Shown: positions 15,971-24,574 of the stretch, piece after piece | How positions within the stretch are numbered: position 1 is the stretch's first letter | How the letters are laid out: every line of letters starts with the position of its first letter | NCBI RefSeq assembly: GCF_002777255.1 | Contig: NZ_CP017634.1 | Location: forward strand, 3,298,903-3,362,902 | Source of the DNA: Candidatus Formimonas warabiya | GTDB lineage: Bacteria; Bacillota; Dehalobacteriia; Dehalobacteriales; Dehalobacteriaceae | Length of the DNA stretch: 64,000 bases | Direction: 5' to 3' | Position numbers and translations under genes: made by a program | The notes under the pieces: generated by a model | The model's database searches: none | The model's input: only the letters and a program-made list of their open reading frames with translations | Told to the model about the DNA's origin: nothing

Positions 15971-17527
15971 TTATACCCGGTTCTTTTTTAGTTTTCCTGT
16001 TATTGTCTGCCAAATCAGGCGGACATCTTCCACTTTTAAGAGCACAACGAAAATAAAATAGCTGAGGCCCCCGGCAGAAATAGCCGTCATCACCGCCAAA
16101 GCCAGATTGTGTTTTGCCCCCATATCGAAGCGGGCGCTGAAAAAATCAGCGGCCAGCCAAGCCACAATCGCCATCATACCTGAGGCCAAACAAATTTTTC
16201 CGAAGGATACAAACAGTTCCCGCCCTTTCAAACTTGGCAGATGCTGTTTTAACCGGATAAAAAGGAACCAGGTTCCCGCTGCAGTAGCAAGCGAATAGGC
16301 CAGTGCCAATCCGGAATGGGACATGCGGCCCATCAAAGCCACGCTCAAGATTACATTCACACCTACAGACACGATTCCTGCGACGACCGGGGTCCTCACA
16401 TCGCCTACCGCGTAATAGGCCCTGGTTATTACCATATAGGCCGCTCCAGGAAACAAGCCCAGAGCATAATAGAGCAAACCCGAAGCGGTGGCAATAGTGT
16501 CCTTGTGATCAAAGGCTCCCTGCTCAAACAATAACTGGACGATGGGAACCCGCAGCACCATCAGCCCAACTGCGGCAGGAATAGTAATCAGGCTGACCAT
16601 GCTTAGTCCCCGCAGCATGGTATCGGATAATGATTTTTTATCTCCTTTGATCGCCTGTGCGGCCAGCGTGGGATAGATCGCCGATGCCACGGCAGCGACA
16701 AAAACGCCTTGAGGCAGGTTCATTAATTTCATGGCATAATTTAATGCCGAAATGCTGCCCTCAGCCAGCCAGGAGGCGAATACCCGATTCAGGGCCAGGT
16801 TAATCTGATTCACCGCCACGCCCAAAATGATGGGGCCAATTGTCACCATGAGCTGGCGCACAGCCGGGTGCTTGATGTCAAAAACAAAACTGTATTTAAA
16901 TTTCACACTTTTCAAAAAGGGAACCTGCAAGAGAAGAAAACCCAGAAAACTCAGCAATGTTCCCACGGCAAGGCCCGTAATGCCATAATGGGCGGAGAAA
17001 AATATGACGGAAAAAATAATAATCAGATTCGAAAAACCCGGCGCAAAGGCCGCTACCGCAAACTTGTAAGATGCATTCAGAATGCCGGTAATGACCATGC
17101 CCACGCCCATAAAAACCACCGAAGGAAACATGATTTGAGTCAAAGTAACAGCCAACCGGGCGGAAACAGGATTAAAGCCCGGAGCGGTAATCTTTACCAA
17201 AACCGTCGCTCCCATTATGCCCAAAAGAGTCACCAGGGTAAGAACCACCAGGGTAAGATTTAAGATGGTGCTGGCCACATGCCAGGCCTCATCGTAATTC
17301 TCATCCACTAAATATCTCGTTAATACAGGTACGACCGCCGTTACCAGGGCAAAGCCCAGGATGGCCTGTAAAAAATAGGGCAAAGTATAGGCAATGAAGT
17401 AAGCATCGGTGTGAAAGTCCGAGCCAAACCCCCAGGCAATAAAACTTTCCCGGGCAAAGCCCAGGATTTTGGTGACCAGATTCATGACCAGAACAACGCC
17501 TACTGCCCCCACAATACTTCTTTTCAT
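15971..17527 (-). CDS. murJ: MurJ/MviN-family lipid flippase
   Basis: A 518-residue protein with about 14 membrane helices of the MOP superfamily. The N-terminal FARESFIAWGFG segment and the later PQGVFVAAVASAIYPTLA segment are typical of MurJ, which flips lipid II or other undecaprenyl-linked units across the membrane. GGGAG lies seven bases before the ATG. It begins 13 bases after csaB, in the same operon. In other SLH-bearing Firmicutes csaB is likewise found beside a murJ-like gene, so this copy may serve the secondary wall polymer rather than lipid II. That is inference. Confidence 0.88.
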   Translation of the reverse strand: MKRSIVGAVGVVLVMNLVTKILGFARESFIAWGFGSDFHTDAYFIAYTLPYFLQAILGFALVTAVVPVLTRYLVDENYDEAWHVASTILNLTLVVLTLVTLLGIMGATVLVKITAPGFNPVSARLAVTLTQIMFPSVVFMGVGMVITGILNASYKFAVAAFAPGFSNLIIIFSVIFFSAHYGITGLAVGTLLSFLGFLLLQVPFLKSVKFKYSFVFDIKHPAVRQLMVTIGPIILGVAVNQINLALNRVFASWLAEGSISALNYAMKLMNLPQGVFVAAVASAIYPTLAAQAIKGDKKSLSDTMLRGLSMVSLITIPAAVGLMVLRVPIVQLLFEQGAFDHKDTIATASGLLYYALGLFPGAAYMVITRAYYAVGDVRTPVVAGIVSVGVNVILSVALMGRMSHSGLALAYSLATAAGTWFLFIRLKQHLPSLKGRELFVSFGKICLASGMMAIVAWLAADFFSARFDMGAKHNLALAVMTAISAGGLSYFIFVVLLKVEDVRLIWQTITGKLKKNRV

Positions 17528-17540
17528 ACGATATCTCCCT

Positions 17541-18638
17541 CTAGCTCAATTGACAATTTCCCTGATGGATCAGTTGTGCGGCAATCTTGGCGTTCTCCCG
17601 GGCCTTGATTTTGAGAACCTCGGTCTTTTGAAGCAGATCCTGCTTTATTAGACTGTAATCGCCGAGAATTTGTTCCACAACTCTTTTTAAATCCGCACAG
17701 GACAGGGTCTCTACCGAACAGGCTGCCGCCTGCCCCATCAATTCCGCAAAACGTTCTACTTTGGGGTCATAACTGACGGCAACAAAGGGGACCCCTTGAG
17801 CCCCGGCCATAATCAACGCATGAAGACGCATGCCGATGATTAAATGCATGCTGCCCACCGCATCCATCATCTCTCCAGGGCTGAAATTATCTTTTACCAG
17901 GAAGCTCTCTCCTTTCATCAAATTGGCTACTTTCCGGCATACCGAAATGTCTCCGGGAAAATGGAAAGGTAAAAAGATCACCCGGTACCCTTTTTCGCCA
18001 ATAAAATCGCACACGGCAGCCATTTCCTTCTCATTGAGCCCGTCCCAATGCCGCAGGCTGACCCCGACACATTTTCTTTCATCCGAATTTAAAGGATGCA
18101 AACTGTCCGGAAAATGCCTATCCCCCGGCCGCGCCCAGCCGATCACCGGGTCAACCGTTACTGCAATGGGAGGCCGGGAAACCCCCATGGCCTCCAAATC
18201 AGCTTTGGATGCCTGATCCCGGACAGATATCGCCCTGACCCTGTTCAACACCCGGGCCATGAGTTTTCGAGCCCAGGAACGCTTTACGGGACCGATGCCC
18301 TGGGCGTAAATCATCACCGGTTTTCCGAACCAGTGGGCCAGTTGGATCACCCCTAAATAATAGAGAATGCTCTTGGGCCCGGTGACGTCTTGCAGCAAAC
18401 TGCCCCCTCCGCTGATCAAGAGATTACAGCGGCGCAAGGCAGGAATAATCTGGGCCACACGCCACCGGTTCACTGCCTGAACAGAATATTGCTTTTCCGT
18501 CTGCTGAGGATCATTGGACAAAACAGTAATCTGAACGTCCGGCATCTCATCACGCAAGGCCTGAATCACCGAGGCCAAAACCGCTTCATCCCCGATATTA
18601 TTAAAACCATAGTAACCGGACAAAACTATATTTTTCAT
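17541..18638 (-). CDS. csaB: Polysaccharide pyruvyltransferase CsaB
   Basis: CsaB adds a pyruvate ketal to ManNAc in the secondary wall polymer, the group that SLH domains bind. The product has 365 residues if translation starts at ATG 18638, with AGGACGG eight bases upstream; a longer frame from 18659 has no ribosome site. SGYYGFNNIGDEAVL at the N-terminus, NLLISGGGSLLQDVTG, and GMRLHALIMAGAQGVPFVAVSYDPKV in the C-terminal half are hallmarks of the family. It lies between DUF5693 and the MurJ-type gene in one operon. Six SLH proteins in the same window make the assignment very likely. Confidence 0.93.
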   Translation of the reverse strand: MKNIVLSGYYGFNNIGDEAVLASVIQALRDEMPDVQITVLSNDPQQTEKQYSVQAVNRWRVAQIIPALRRCNLLISGGGSLLQDVTGPKSILYYLGVIQLAHWFGKPVMIYAQGIGPVKRSWARKLMARVLNRVRAISVRDQASKADLEAMGVSRPPIAVTVDPVIGWARPGDRHFPDSLHPLNSDERKCVGVSLRHWDGLNEKEMAAVCDFIGEKGYRVIFLPFHFPGDISVCRKVANLMKGESFLVKDNFSPGEMMDAVGSMHLIIGMRLHALIMAGAQGVPFVAVSYDPKVERFAELMGQAAACSVETLSCADLKRVVEQILGDYSLIKQDLLQKTEVLKIKARENAKIAAQLIHQGNCQLS

Positions 18639-18685
18639 TTTCTTTTCCGTCCTATCCATCGGTTATTTTTACCATACTATTCCCC

Positions 18686-18726
18686 GATGATTCCGGCTTC
18701 CGGAAACCGCTTACCGGATCCGAAAC
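18686..18726. repeat. CCGG/GGATCC-type dispersed repeat
   Basis: ATTCCGGCTTCCGGAAACCGCTTACCGGATCCG lies between the DUF5693 stop codon and csaB. Related words (CCGGAAACCGG..CCCGGATCC, GGATCCGG..GGTTACCGGGATCCGG) occur at about 9978-10010, 54281-54303 and 56480-56508. Confidence 0.45.
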
Positions 18727-18728
18727 GG

Positions 18729-20702
18729 TTATTTATTCATGGTCAGCTGCCATTTTTCCATAATTATTTTACCCACCTTGTACACTCCAATCAATACGAG
18801 TCCCAAAATGATCCCCAGCCACAGGCCGTTGAAGGCCCGCATCAGGGAAATGAGCAAAGGCGTATGAATGTGGGCAAAGGTATTGACGATGGAAACCTGG
18901 CCGATCACGGCCACGAGCAGAACAGGAAGATACTTGTCCCGGTAGCCCAAGTAAAACATGAGCAGCATCAGGGGGTGACCGATTAAGAACTCCTTTGTCC
19001 GGGGCCTTACAGCGAGCAGGTCGGTCAGCCTGGCGCGCAAGGCCAGTTCCCAGGCAGAGACAGCGGCATTTTCATTGCCTGTGCGCATAATATAAACCAA
19101 TAGTACGACGGCCAAAACGCCTAAAAGAACCACATATTTTACCGTTACGGGATAATCCAATAGTTTGAGCAGCTTTTTCCATGGTTTTCCCCCCCGATCC
19201 TTGAGAAACCAGAAAATAAAAATAATCAACATGACGGGAACCAGGTGGGCGATTTTAACGCCCATAAACTGGTCTAACGTATACATAAAGGCTTTGTCCC
19301 CAAGCAACCCCACCGTCAAAACAGCGCCGATCAGCGACACCAGGGTGGCCTTGATGAACAGCCAGATGGACTTGATGACTCCGGAGGGTTTTTCTCTCAA
19401 GTACCAGGTGACAGAAAGGGTAGGAAAAATAATTACTGCGAGCAAAGCCAGTCCTTTTCGGGCCAAACCCACCTGACCGATGAACAAGAGCCCGGCCGTG
19501 CCTAAAAATCCTAATACGCCTAACACCAATCCCCATTTTTCCAAACCGACGATCCGAAAGAGCAGCATTCCCCCCCCAGCCACGGCCAAAGTAATCACCA
19601 ACAGGTAGATCCGGGAAAAGGGCAGAGATCCGAAAGATTCCGGTTTCCCGAAAATAAAGCCTTTACCCTGCAAAGAGCTTTGAAGTTCTTCCAGGTACAA
19701 TTTTGTCTCATGCAGTCCCATATCCGGGAAAAAACGCACGAAAAGCACCCGGATATCCCGTTCGGAAGCAGCCAGGGTAAACCTGTCTACCGCTTTCGTC
19801 TGGGTCATGGCAGACATTTCATCTTCCGGAATGGAGTGGAGGCGGACCACATTCTTATCCAGATACTTGGCCACGGTCGCCAACCCTTTTTGAGGGAAAA
19901 ACTCCACCATGCCCACCGGCACACCTAGACCTTCTATATGTTTGGCCAGGCTTTCAAAAGCATCGTTTTGCTTAGGAGCCGGCAGTCCTACGCCCGGAAG
20001 ATCGCTGTCGTTAAAAAACACCGCGCTGACCGGCAAGTCCTTAAACTGCCCGAAAACAAAATCCAGTCCGTTTTCATTAACGGTCCGCCAGGACCGGATT
20101 TGAGGGATAATATCCAAATCCAGGGAACTGATTAATTTTAACTCCTTTTCATCAAAACCCAATCCCATGTTGGAAAGGTCTTTTGATGTCAAAGACGTTC
20201 CCAAAACAGGAATGACGCCCTGGTCGGCTTGCAGATAATAATGCACCATACTTTTTGCTTTTGATCCTGTCTTCAGCTCAAGATTCCGGCTTACTCTGTT
20301 CATGACCTGGGAATCGGAAAAGATGAGATAGTTCCAATCCTCATGAATTTCGGCAGCAGCCTCATTTTGTACGGGCAGCCGGCCGGTACCGGTCCCGAGC
20401 TTTAATTCCCACAGCATTTCCGTTCCGGTTTTCACCAAAACCTGGCCGGCGTTCTTTAAATCATTGAGTGTCGGCTCTTTGATGAGGACACCTGTAATAT
20501 TCTCTTTTAATCCTGCCAATACCGCTTCTTCAGAGATGTTCTCCCGGCCGGCCAGATCTTTTACCTGGCTCCAGTCTACCGTTACCTCCAGCTTTTTGTT
20601 GGCCTGTTCCACTTGATGCCTCTCCCAGCCGATAAAAAAGGCCATCAAAATTCCTACCCCAATCATGCCCAGTAAAAGATACTTCATCCATTTATTCAAC
20701 AT
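18729..20702 (-). CDS. DUF5693 family membrane protein
   Basis: The start is set at ATG 20702, with GGAGG six bases upstream; the frame continues further upstream without a site. The product has 657 residues. One N-terminal helix is followed by a large extracytoplasmic domain (about 30-370) and then about nine C-terminal membrane helices. I place it in DUF5693, which commonly sits directly upstream of csaB in Firmicutes. The extracellular domain has a TIM-barrel-like flow (repeated VVRLHSIPEDE and VLFVRFFPDMG strands). The function is not established; its fixed place beside csaB and murJ suggests a part in building or polymerising the wall polymer. Confidence 0.78.
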   Translation of the reverse strand: MLNKWMKYLLLGMIGVGILMAFFIGWERHQVEQANKKLEVTVDWSQVKDLAGRENISEEAVLAGLKENITGVLIKEPTLNDLKNAGQVLVKTGTEMLWELKLGTGTGRLPVQNEAAAEIHEDWNYLIFSDSQVMNRVSRNLELKTGSKAKSMVHYYLQADQGVIPVLGTSLTSKDLSNMGLGFDEKELKLISSLDLDIIPQIRSWRTVNENGLDFVFGQFKDLPVSAVFFNDSDLPGVGLPAPKQNDAFESLAKHIEGLGVPVGMVEFFPQKGLATVAKYLDKNVVRLHSIPEDEMSAMTQTKAVDRFTLAASERDIRVLFVRFFPDMGLHETKLYLEELQSSLQGKGFIFGKPESFGSLPFSRIYLLVITLAVAGGGMLLFRIVGLEKWGLVLGVLGFLGTAGLLFIGQVGLARKGLALLAVIIFPTLSVTWYLREKPSGVIKSIWLFIKATLVSLIGAVLTVGLLGDKAFMYTLDQFMGVKIAHLVPVMLIIFIFWFLKDRGGKPWKKLLKLLDYPVTVKYVVLLGVLAVVLLVYIMRTGNENAAVSAWELALRARLTDLLAVRPRTKEFLIGHPLMLLMFYLGYRDKYLPVLLVAVIGQVSIVNTFAHIHTPLLISLMRAFNGLWLGIILGLVLIGVYKVGKIIMEKWQLTMNK

Positions 20703-20768
20703 CTTTATCCTCCGTACCGTACAATTCAACAATATCTTTATTTTACCACATCTTTCGGCGATAACAAA

Positions 20769-20801
20769 CCCCGAAGGAGCTTTAAATAAAGCTCTTCGGG
20801 G
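20769..20801. terminator. Long bidirectional hairpin upstream of DUF5693
   Basis: CCCCGAAGGAGCTTT-AAAT-AAAGCTCTTCGGGG with one bulged base. On the minus strand GGGGTTTGTT follows. Together with the hairpin at 20843-20868 it separates the tyrosine-kinase operon from the csaB operon. Confidence 0.65.
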
Positions 20802-20842
20802 TTGCGGGAATTGGGCTTTCACCTGAATTAAGAACTTGCGTC

Positions 20843-20868
20843 AAAAAGGCACGGCCGGAAGCCGTGCC
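20843..20868 (-). terminator. Terminator of the CapA-CpsD-CpsB operon
   Basis: On the minus strand GGCACGGC-TTCCG-GCCGTGCC is followed by TTTTTG, six bases after the CpsB stop codon. Confidence 0.88.
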
Positions 20869-20874
20869 CAAGTC

Positions 20875-21663
20875 TTATGATCCAAATATCTTGCGGAAAA
20901 ACCTGCTTACCCCTGTTTTTAACGGTTTCGGTTCCCAACGCACCACATCCCGGCCTTCCAGCACGGCCAAAGGGTTATCCTGGGTTAATACTTGACATCC
21001 TTCTTTCCCCACAAGTTTCTCCACAACAGGATGCACCAGGTGCAGGCACGGTCCTCTTTCTCCCCCCGGCTCATGGGCGTCGCCCCCGATCATATGAGCC
21101 AGGTTCCGTTCCACCAGGGACAGAGCCGTCTGTCTCACCTTACTGCCAAAGTACCCCAGCAGGCTTCCCCCATTGATTTGCATCAAAACACCTTGCTGAA
21201 CCATTTCAGCGACCAAATCCTCGTTCTCGCCGAGCTGGCGGTTTCTCTCCGGATGGGCCAGAATAGGAGTAACGCCCATCAGTCTCAATTCATAGAACAC
21301 ATGGCGGGTAAAAGAAGGCATACTGTAAAAGGGCAGCTCCACCAGCAAATATTTGCCCGTGTCGTTGATTGTTAACAGTCTCCCCTGTTTAAACAAACCG
21401 GGGACTTCATGGCAGATCTCCACTTCCATTCCCGGCAGGATTTTGATATCCAAATGGTAAGCGCTTAAAACATCATTTAACTCAGCGATGCAGTTGAAAA
21501 TTTTTTCCTTGCCAATCTCACAGCTTCCCCGGATGAAATGAGGGGTTGCTGCCACAATGGTAACCCCTGTTTGGGAAAACGCTGCCGCCATTCTGATGGT
21601 GTCATCCAGGGTAGCGGCACCATCATCTCCGCAGGCCAAAATATGTGCGTGAATATCGATCAT
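20875..21663 (-). CDS. CpsB/YwqE-type tyrosine-protein phosphatase (PHP fold)
   Basis: A 262-residue metal-dependent phosphatase that removes phosphate from BY-kinase tyrosines. PHP metal motifs are visible: MIDIHAHIL at the N-terminus, GDDGA shortly after, AATPHF, ILPGMEVE, the HPERN segment near residue 138 and the C-terminal GGDAHEP. The family usually reads HSHIL and IDDG at the start; here Ala replaces Ser between the two histidines, and Cys-Gly precede the DDG, which are mild variations. It is the third gene after CapA and CpsD, 15 bases after the kinase stop codon, and is followed by a strong terminator. Confidence 0.92.
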   Translation of the reverse strand: MIDIHAHILACGDDGAATLDDTIRMAAAFSQTGVTIVAATPHFIRGSCEIGKEKIFNCIAELNDVLSAYHLDIKILPGMEVEICHEVPGLFKQGRLLTINDTGKYLLVELPFYSMPSFTRHVFYELRLMGVTPILAHPERNRQLGENEDLVAEMVQQGVLMQINGGSLLGYFGSKVRQTALSLVERNLAHMIGGDAHEPGGERGPCLHLVHPVVEKLVGKEGCQVLTQDNPLAVLEGRDVVRWEPKPLKTGVSRFFRKIFGS

Positions 21664-21678
21664 GGCCCCACACCCTTA

Positions 21679-22410
21679 TCACTCATCGTAATATTTCCGG
21701 TAATACTGCTGGTAGTACTTTCGATATCCCTTGTAATAATTACCGCCATTCATCGTGGAATCGTTCAAAACAGTGCCTAAAAGCGGTGCCTCCGCCTTTT
21801 TGAGAAGCTCCTTTGTTTCTTTTAAGGCATTTAATTTGGTAAAACCGGCCCGAACGACCACAATCACGCCGTCGCACTTGCCGGCAAGAATAATGGGATC
21901 CGCTACCGCAATCGCGGGAGGTGCATCAATGAGAATTACTTCATACTGCTCTTTCAACAAATCCAATAAACGGTCCATACTCTTGGAACCCAACAGCTCT
22001 GCCGGATTGGGCGGGATAGGGCCGCTGGACAGTACGTTCAAATTGGGCAATTGGGTATTTTGCACAGCCTCATCCAGAGAACAGTACCCGGTTAAATACT
22101 TCGTCAAACCGATTTCATTGGTCAACTGGAAGATCTCATGCTGCACCGGCTTTCTTAAGTCACAGTCCATGAGCAATAATTTTTTCCCCGTCTGGGCCAT
22201 GGCCACAGCCAGGTTGGAGACGATCGTCGACTTCCCTTCTTGAGGCCCGGAACTGGTGAACAAGATGGTTTTAACCTGCCGGTCCACATTGGTATACATT
22301 AAATTTGTGCGCAGCATTCTAAAGGATTCGCTGATATAGGCCTTGGGATGATCCATGGTGTAAAGCTTTCTGGTACCTAGCGGAATATCTTTGGTAAAAA
22401 ACCTTTTCAT
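21679..22410 (-). CDS. CpsD/YwqD-type tyrosine kinase (BY-kinase)
   Basis: A bacterial tyrosine kinase of 243 residues if read from ATG 22410. The Walker A motif SSGPQEGKST lies at about 53-62, Walker A' as LLLMDCDLRKP near 77-87 and Walker B as VILIDAPPA. The C-terminus is a tyrosine cluster (YYKGYRKYYQQYYRKYY) that is autophosphorylated in the family. GAGAGGG lies 12 bases upstream of this ATG; an in-frame TTG at 22422 abuts the site and is less likely. It needs the membrane activator encoded by the previous gene and is reversed by the CpsB phosphatase that follows. It typically controls capsule or wall-polymer synthesis. Confidence 0.94.
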   Translation of the reverse strand: MKRFFTKDIPLGTRKLYTMDHPKAYISESFRMLRTNLMYTNVDRQVKTILFTSSGPQEGKSTIVSNLAVAMAQTGKKLLLMDCDLRKPVQHEIFQLTNEIGLTKYLTGYCSLDEAVQNTQLPNLNVLSSGPIPPNPAELLGSKSMDRLLDLLKEQYEVILIDAPPAIAVADPIILAGKCDGVIVVVRAGFTKLNALKETKELLKKAEAPLLGTVLNDSTMNGGNYYKGYRKYYQQYYRKYYDE

Positions 22411-22441
22411 ATAAGCACACAACCCTCTCTATTCTATCACG

Positions 22442-23818
22442 CTAATGTCTTCCCGTCGGTATCGTGGCCAAAACAGGCACATCCATTAATTTTTTCAAAT
22501 CATCAGCCGTTTTCACGGTATCATCAAAAAACTCTAAAACAAAAGCTATAAGAACCCCTCCCATCAGGCCTAAGATGGCGGCAATGGCCATATTCAGCTG
22601 CTTATTGGGCTTAACCGGCGTACTGGGAAAATAGGCCGGTGAAACCAGGGTCAGGTTCATGCGCCCAAAGTCTGCGGACTTGGCAATCTCTGTTTCGATA
22701 ATTTTGCTGTTCAGCACGGTGTAGGCGTTTTCCAGAGAATCCATTTTTCGCTTTACGGTAGCTTCTTCCAATTGTTTTTTGGAAAGCTCCGCTTGTAGAT
22801 CGCTAATCTCCTTTTCCAGAAGGCCAATATTTTTTTGGGTGCCGATAATTTGGGCTCTGGTCTGAGCAATTTCCGCATCTTTATCGTTTAAGCTTTTTAC
22901 TAATTCCAGGTATACCGGGTTGATCTCCTCGGTAACCATACTGCCGCCATCCGCCGCCGTCCCGTTTTCTCCGGTAAGATCCTCAATGCCGTCCGCATTG
23001 ATATCACCGGTCTCTCTGTTCCCATCATTCCAGGAATTTGTTTGCAGCTTGGCGGGTGTGTTGGCCAGGTTTTCTTCCAAGCGGTTCTTTCCCGCAATTA
23101 ACTGTTCAAGCAATACCTGACTCTGCAGCAACTGGGCATTGGAAGTCGTCAAGATGTCGGTCTTGCTCATCAGTTCCTTTTCCAGGGAATCTGAATTTCT
23201 CGCCTGGGCTTTCCCCTCCTGATAGGCTTCCGTGGTTTTCTTCAATTCGTCCTCCGTCTGCTTTAACTGGGAAGCCAGATAGGCCACGGCCTCTTTGGCC
23301 TGCTTCTGGTTGCTGGTAAACAAAAAAGCATAAAATTCATCCACCAAAGTGTTGGCGATGGATGTGGCCAGGGCAGCATCCGTATTAATCACTTTAACTT
23401 CAATCATATTGGTTTCTTCGTTCCCGGTAACAGTGATCTTTTGGGCCAAGGTCTTGGCAGAATACCCTTCTTCTTCCAGATGTAATTTTTTGATCACATT
23501 ATTCAAAATTTCCGTATTCTTAAATTGCCCCGTAAAAGTATTGAGATTTAAAGTGGGCATCCGGGAAAAACTGTCTACCGTGGACTCCAGAGAGCCGTTT
23601 TCCTCCCGGTAGACTCTTTCATAATTAGGCTGGGTAGCCATCAGCACCGAAGTAGTTTCATAAACAGGCGTCAAAATAAAAGCGCTGACAATGTAACTGG
23701 TTAAAACACAGCCCAAAGAAAAAAGAAGGATCATCCATTTCCATTTTAACAACACACTTATGTACTGCCTTAAATCAATCTCTTCTACCTGGTCAATTTC
23801 TTGTTGTGTTTGTTCCAT
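22442..23818 (-). CDS. Wzz/CapA-type chain-length determinant and kinase activator
   Basis: A 458-residue protein with a membrane helix at each end (about 23-45 and 415-435) and a large extracytoplasmic part between, rich in coiled coil (about 160-240 and 300-385). The proline-rich segment before the last helix (SPAYFPSTPVKPNKQLN) is the Wzz signature. The start at ATG 23818 has GGGGAG four bases upstream; the frame extends upstream without a site. An acidic, aspartate-rich insert near residues 255-290 (GDINADGIEDLTGENG) is unusual and looks like a calcium-binding loop. A good sigma-A promoter precedes it. Confidence 0.92.
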   Translation of the reverse strand: MEQTQQEIDQVEEIDLRQYISVLLKWKWMILLFSLGCVLTSYIVSAFILTPVYETTSVLMATQPNYERVYREENGSLESTVDSFSRMPTLNLNTFTGQFKNTEILNNVIKKLHLEEEGYSAKTLAQKITVTGNEETNMIEVKVINTDAALATSIANTLVDEFYAFLFTSNQKQAKEAVAYLASQLKQTEDELKKTTEAYQEGKAQARNSDSLEKELMSKTDILTTSNAQLLQSQVLLEQLIAGKNRLEENLANTPAKLQTNSWNDGNRETGDINADGIEDLTGENGTAADGGSMVTEEINPVYLELVKSLNDKDAEIAQTRAQIIGTQKNIGLLEKEISDLQAELSKKQLEEATVKRKMDSLENAYTVLNSKIIETEIAKSADFGRMNLTLVSPAYFPSTPVKPNKQLNMAIAAILGLMGGVLIAFVLEFFDDTVKTADDLKKLMDVPVLATIPTGRH

Positions 23819-23893
23819 TCTGCTCCCCATCTCCGATTTTTTGTTTTGCCGCCACACATCAACATCTGTTATTAAATGACAATATTTACGATA

Positions 23894-23922
23894 ATTATAA
23901 ACCAATAAACAGCAAGATTCAA
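23894..23922 (-). promoter_or_regulatory. Sigma-A promoter of the CapA-CpsD-CpsB operon
   Basis: On the minus strand TTGAAT, 17 bases, then a perfect TATAAT. The -10 box ends 75 bases upstream of the CapA ATG. Confidence 0.75.
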
Positions 23923-23956
23923 CTTGTAAAAAATCAACCTATTTTTGCGCTTAAAA

Positions 23957-23995
23957 TAAAAAAGGCTTTGTTCTCCTGAAAACAAAGCCTTTTTC
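23957..23995 (-). terminator. Terminator after the gene at 24010
   Basis: AAAAAAGGCTTTGTT-CTCCTGAA-AACAAAGCCTTTTT is a near-perfect bidirectional hairpin 14 bases after the stop codon. Confidence 0.88.
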
Positions 23996-24009
23996 CATGC
24001 TATGATTTT

Positions 24010-24513
24010 TTACAGATATTTTAGAACAACCGATTTTAATTCTTTAAGATCACTGTCACTGAGCTTGCTGCGTAATAGGGTCTTGATTTCAGTTTTTTCA
24101 TCCGCAGTAAAACCATTTTTTGCCAAAGACAAAATATACATGATCTCATCATTACTCAAACTTTTCTTGACGATCTTAAGGACTTTCATTTGGTCTCCTG
24201 AAGAAATATCTGCCTCCTTCAGACGGGATTCCGTTGATGCGTGATCTGTTGTGCCTTGGCTCCCCTGTTCATAGTTCTCCCAATAATTTGAACCGGTATC
24301 TTCTTCAGGAAGCGGGATTGGGTCGGAGGTTTCAGTCTTTTCCGTACTCTGAGGTTTTTGGCCTGTCTCCTCATCAAAGGTTAAGATTTCTTCCACCAAA
24401 GCTTTTTCCAGAATCGGCAGGTTTTGCAAACGCTCGTGGAAATAAAGCCCTACCCCGACAACAGACAAGACCGCCATATAACCCAGAAGAATCAAACAAA
24501 TTTTTTTTTGCAT
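24010..24513 (-). CDS. Membrane-anchored protein of unknown function
   Basis: Read from ATG 24513 (GGGG about ten bases upstream) it has 167 residues. One N-terminal helix (ICLILLGYMAVLSVVGVGLYF) is followed by an acidic, low-complexity stretch rich in E, T, S and P (about 45-105). A compact helical C-terminus follows (about 110-167, MKVLKIVKKSLSNDEIMYILSLAKNGFTADEKTEIKTLLRSKL). I do not recognise the family. It is a single gene between an SLH protein and the tyrosine-kinase operon, ends in a strong terminator, and probably faces the wall. Confidence 0.6.
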   Translation of the reverse strand: MQKKICLILLGYMAVLSVVGVGLYFHERLQNLPILEKALVEEILTFDEETGQKPQSTEKTETSDPIPLPEEDTGSNYWENYEQGSQGTTDHASTESRLKEADISSGDQMKVLKIVKKSLSNDEIMYILSLAKNGFTADEKTEIKTLLRSKLSDSDLKELKSVVLKYL

Positions 24514-24574
24514 GATCATCAACCCCATTTTTGATTAGATAACATAAATAACCCTATCGTCGTCAGCCTTTGTC

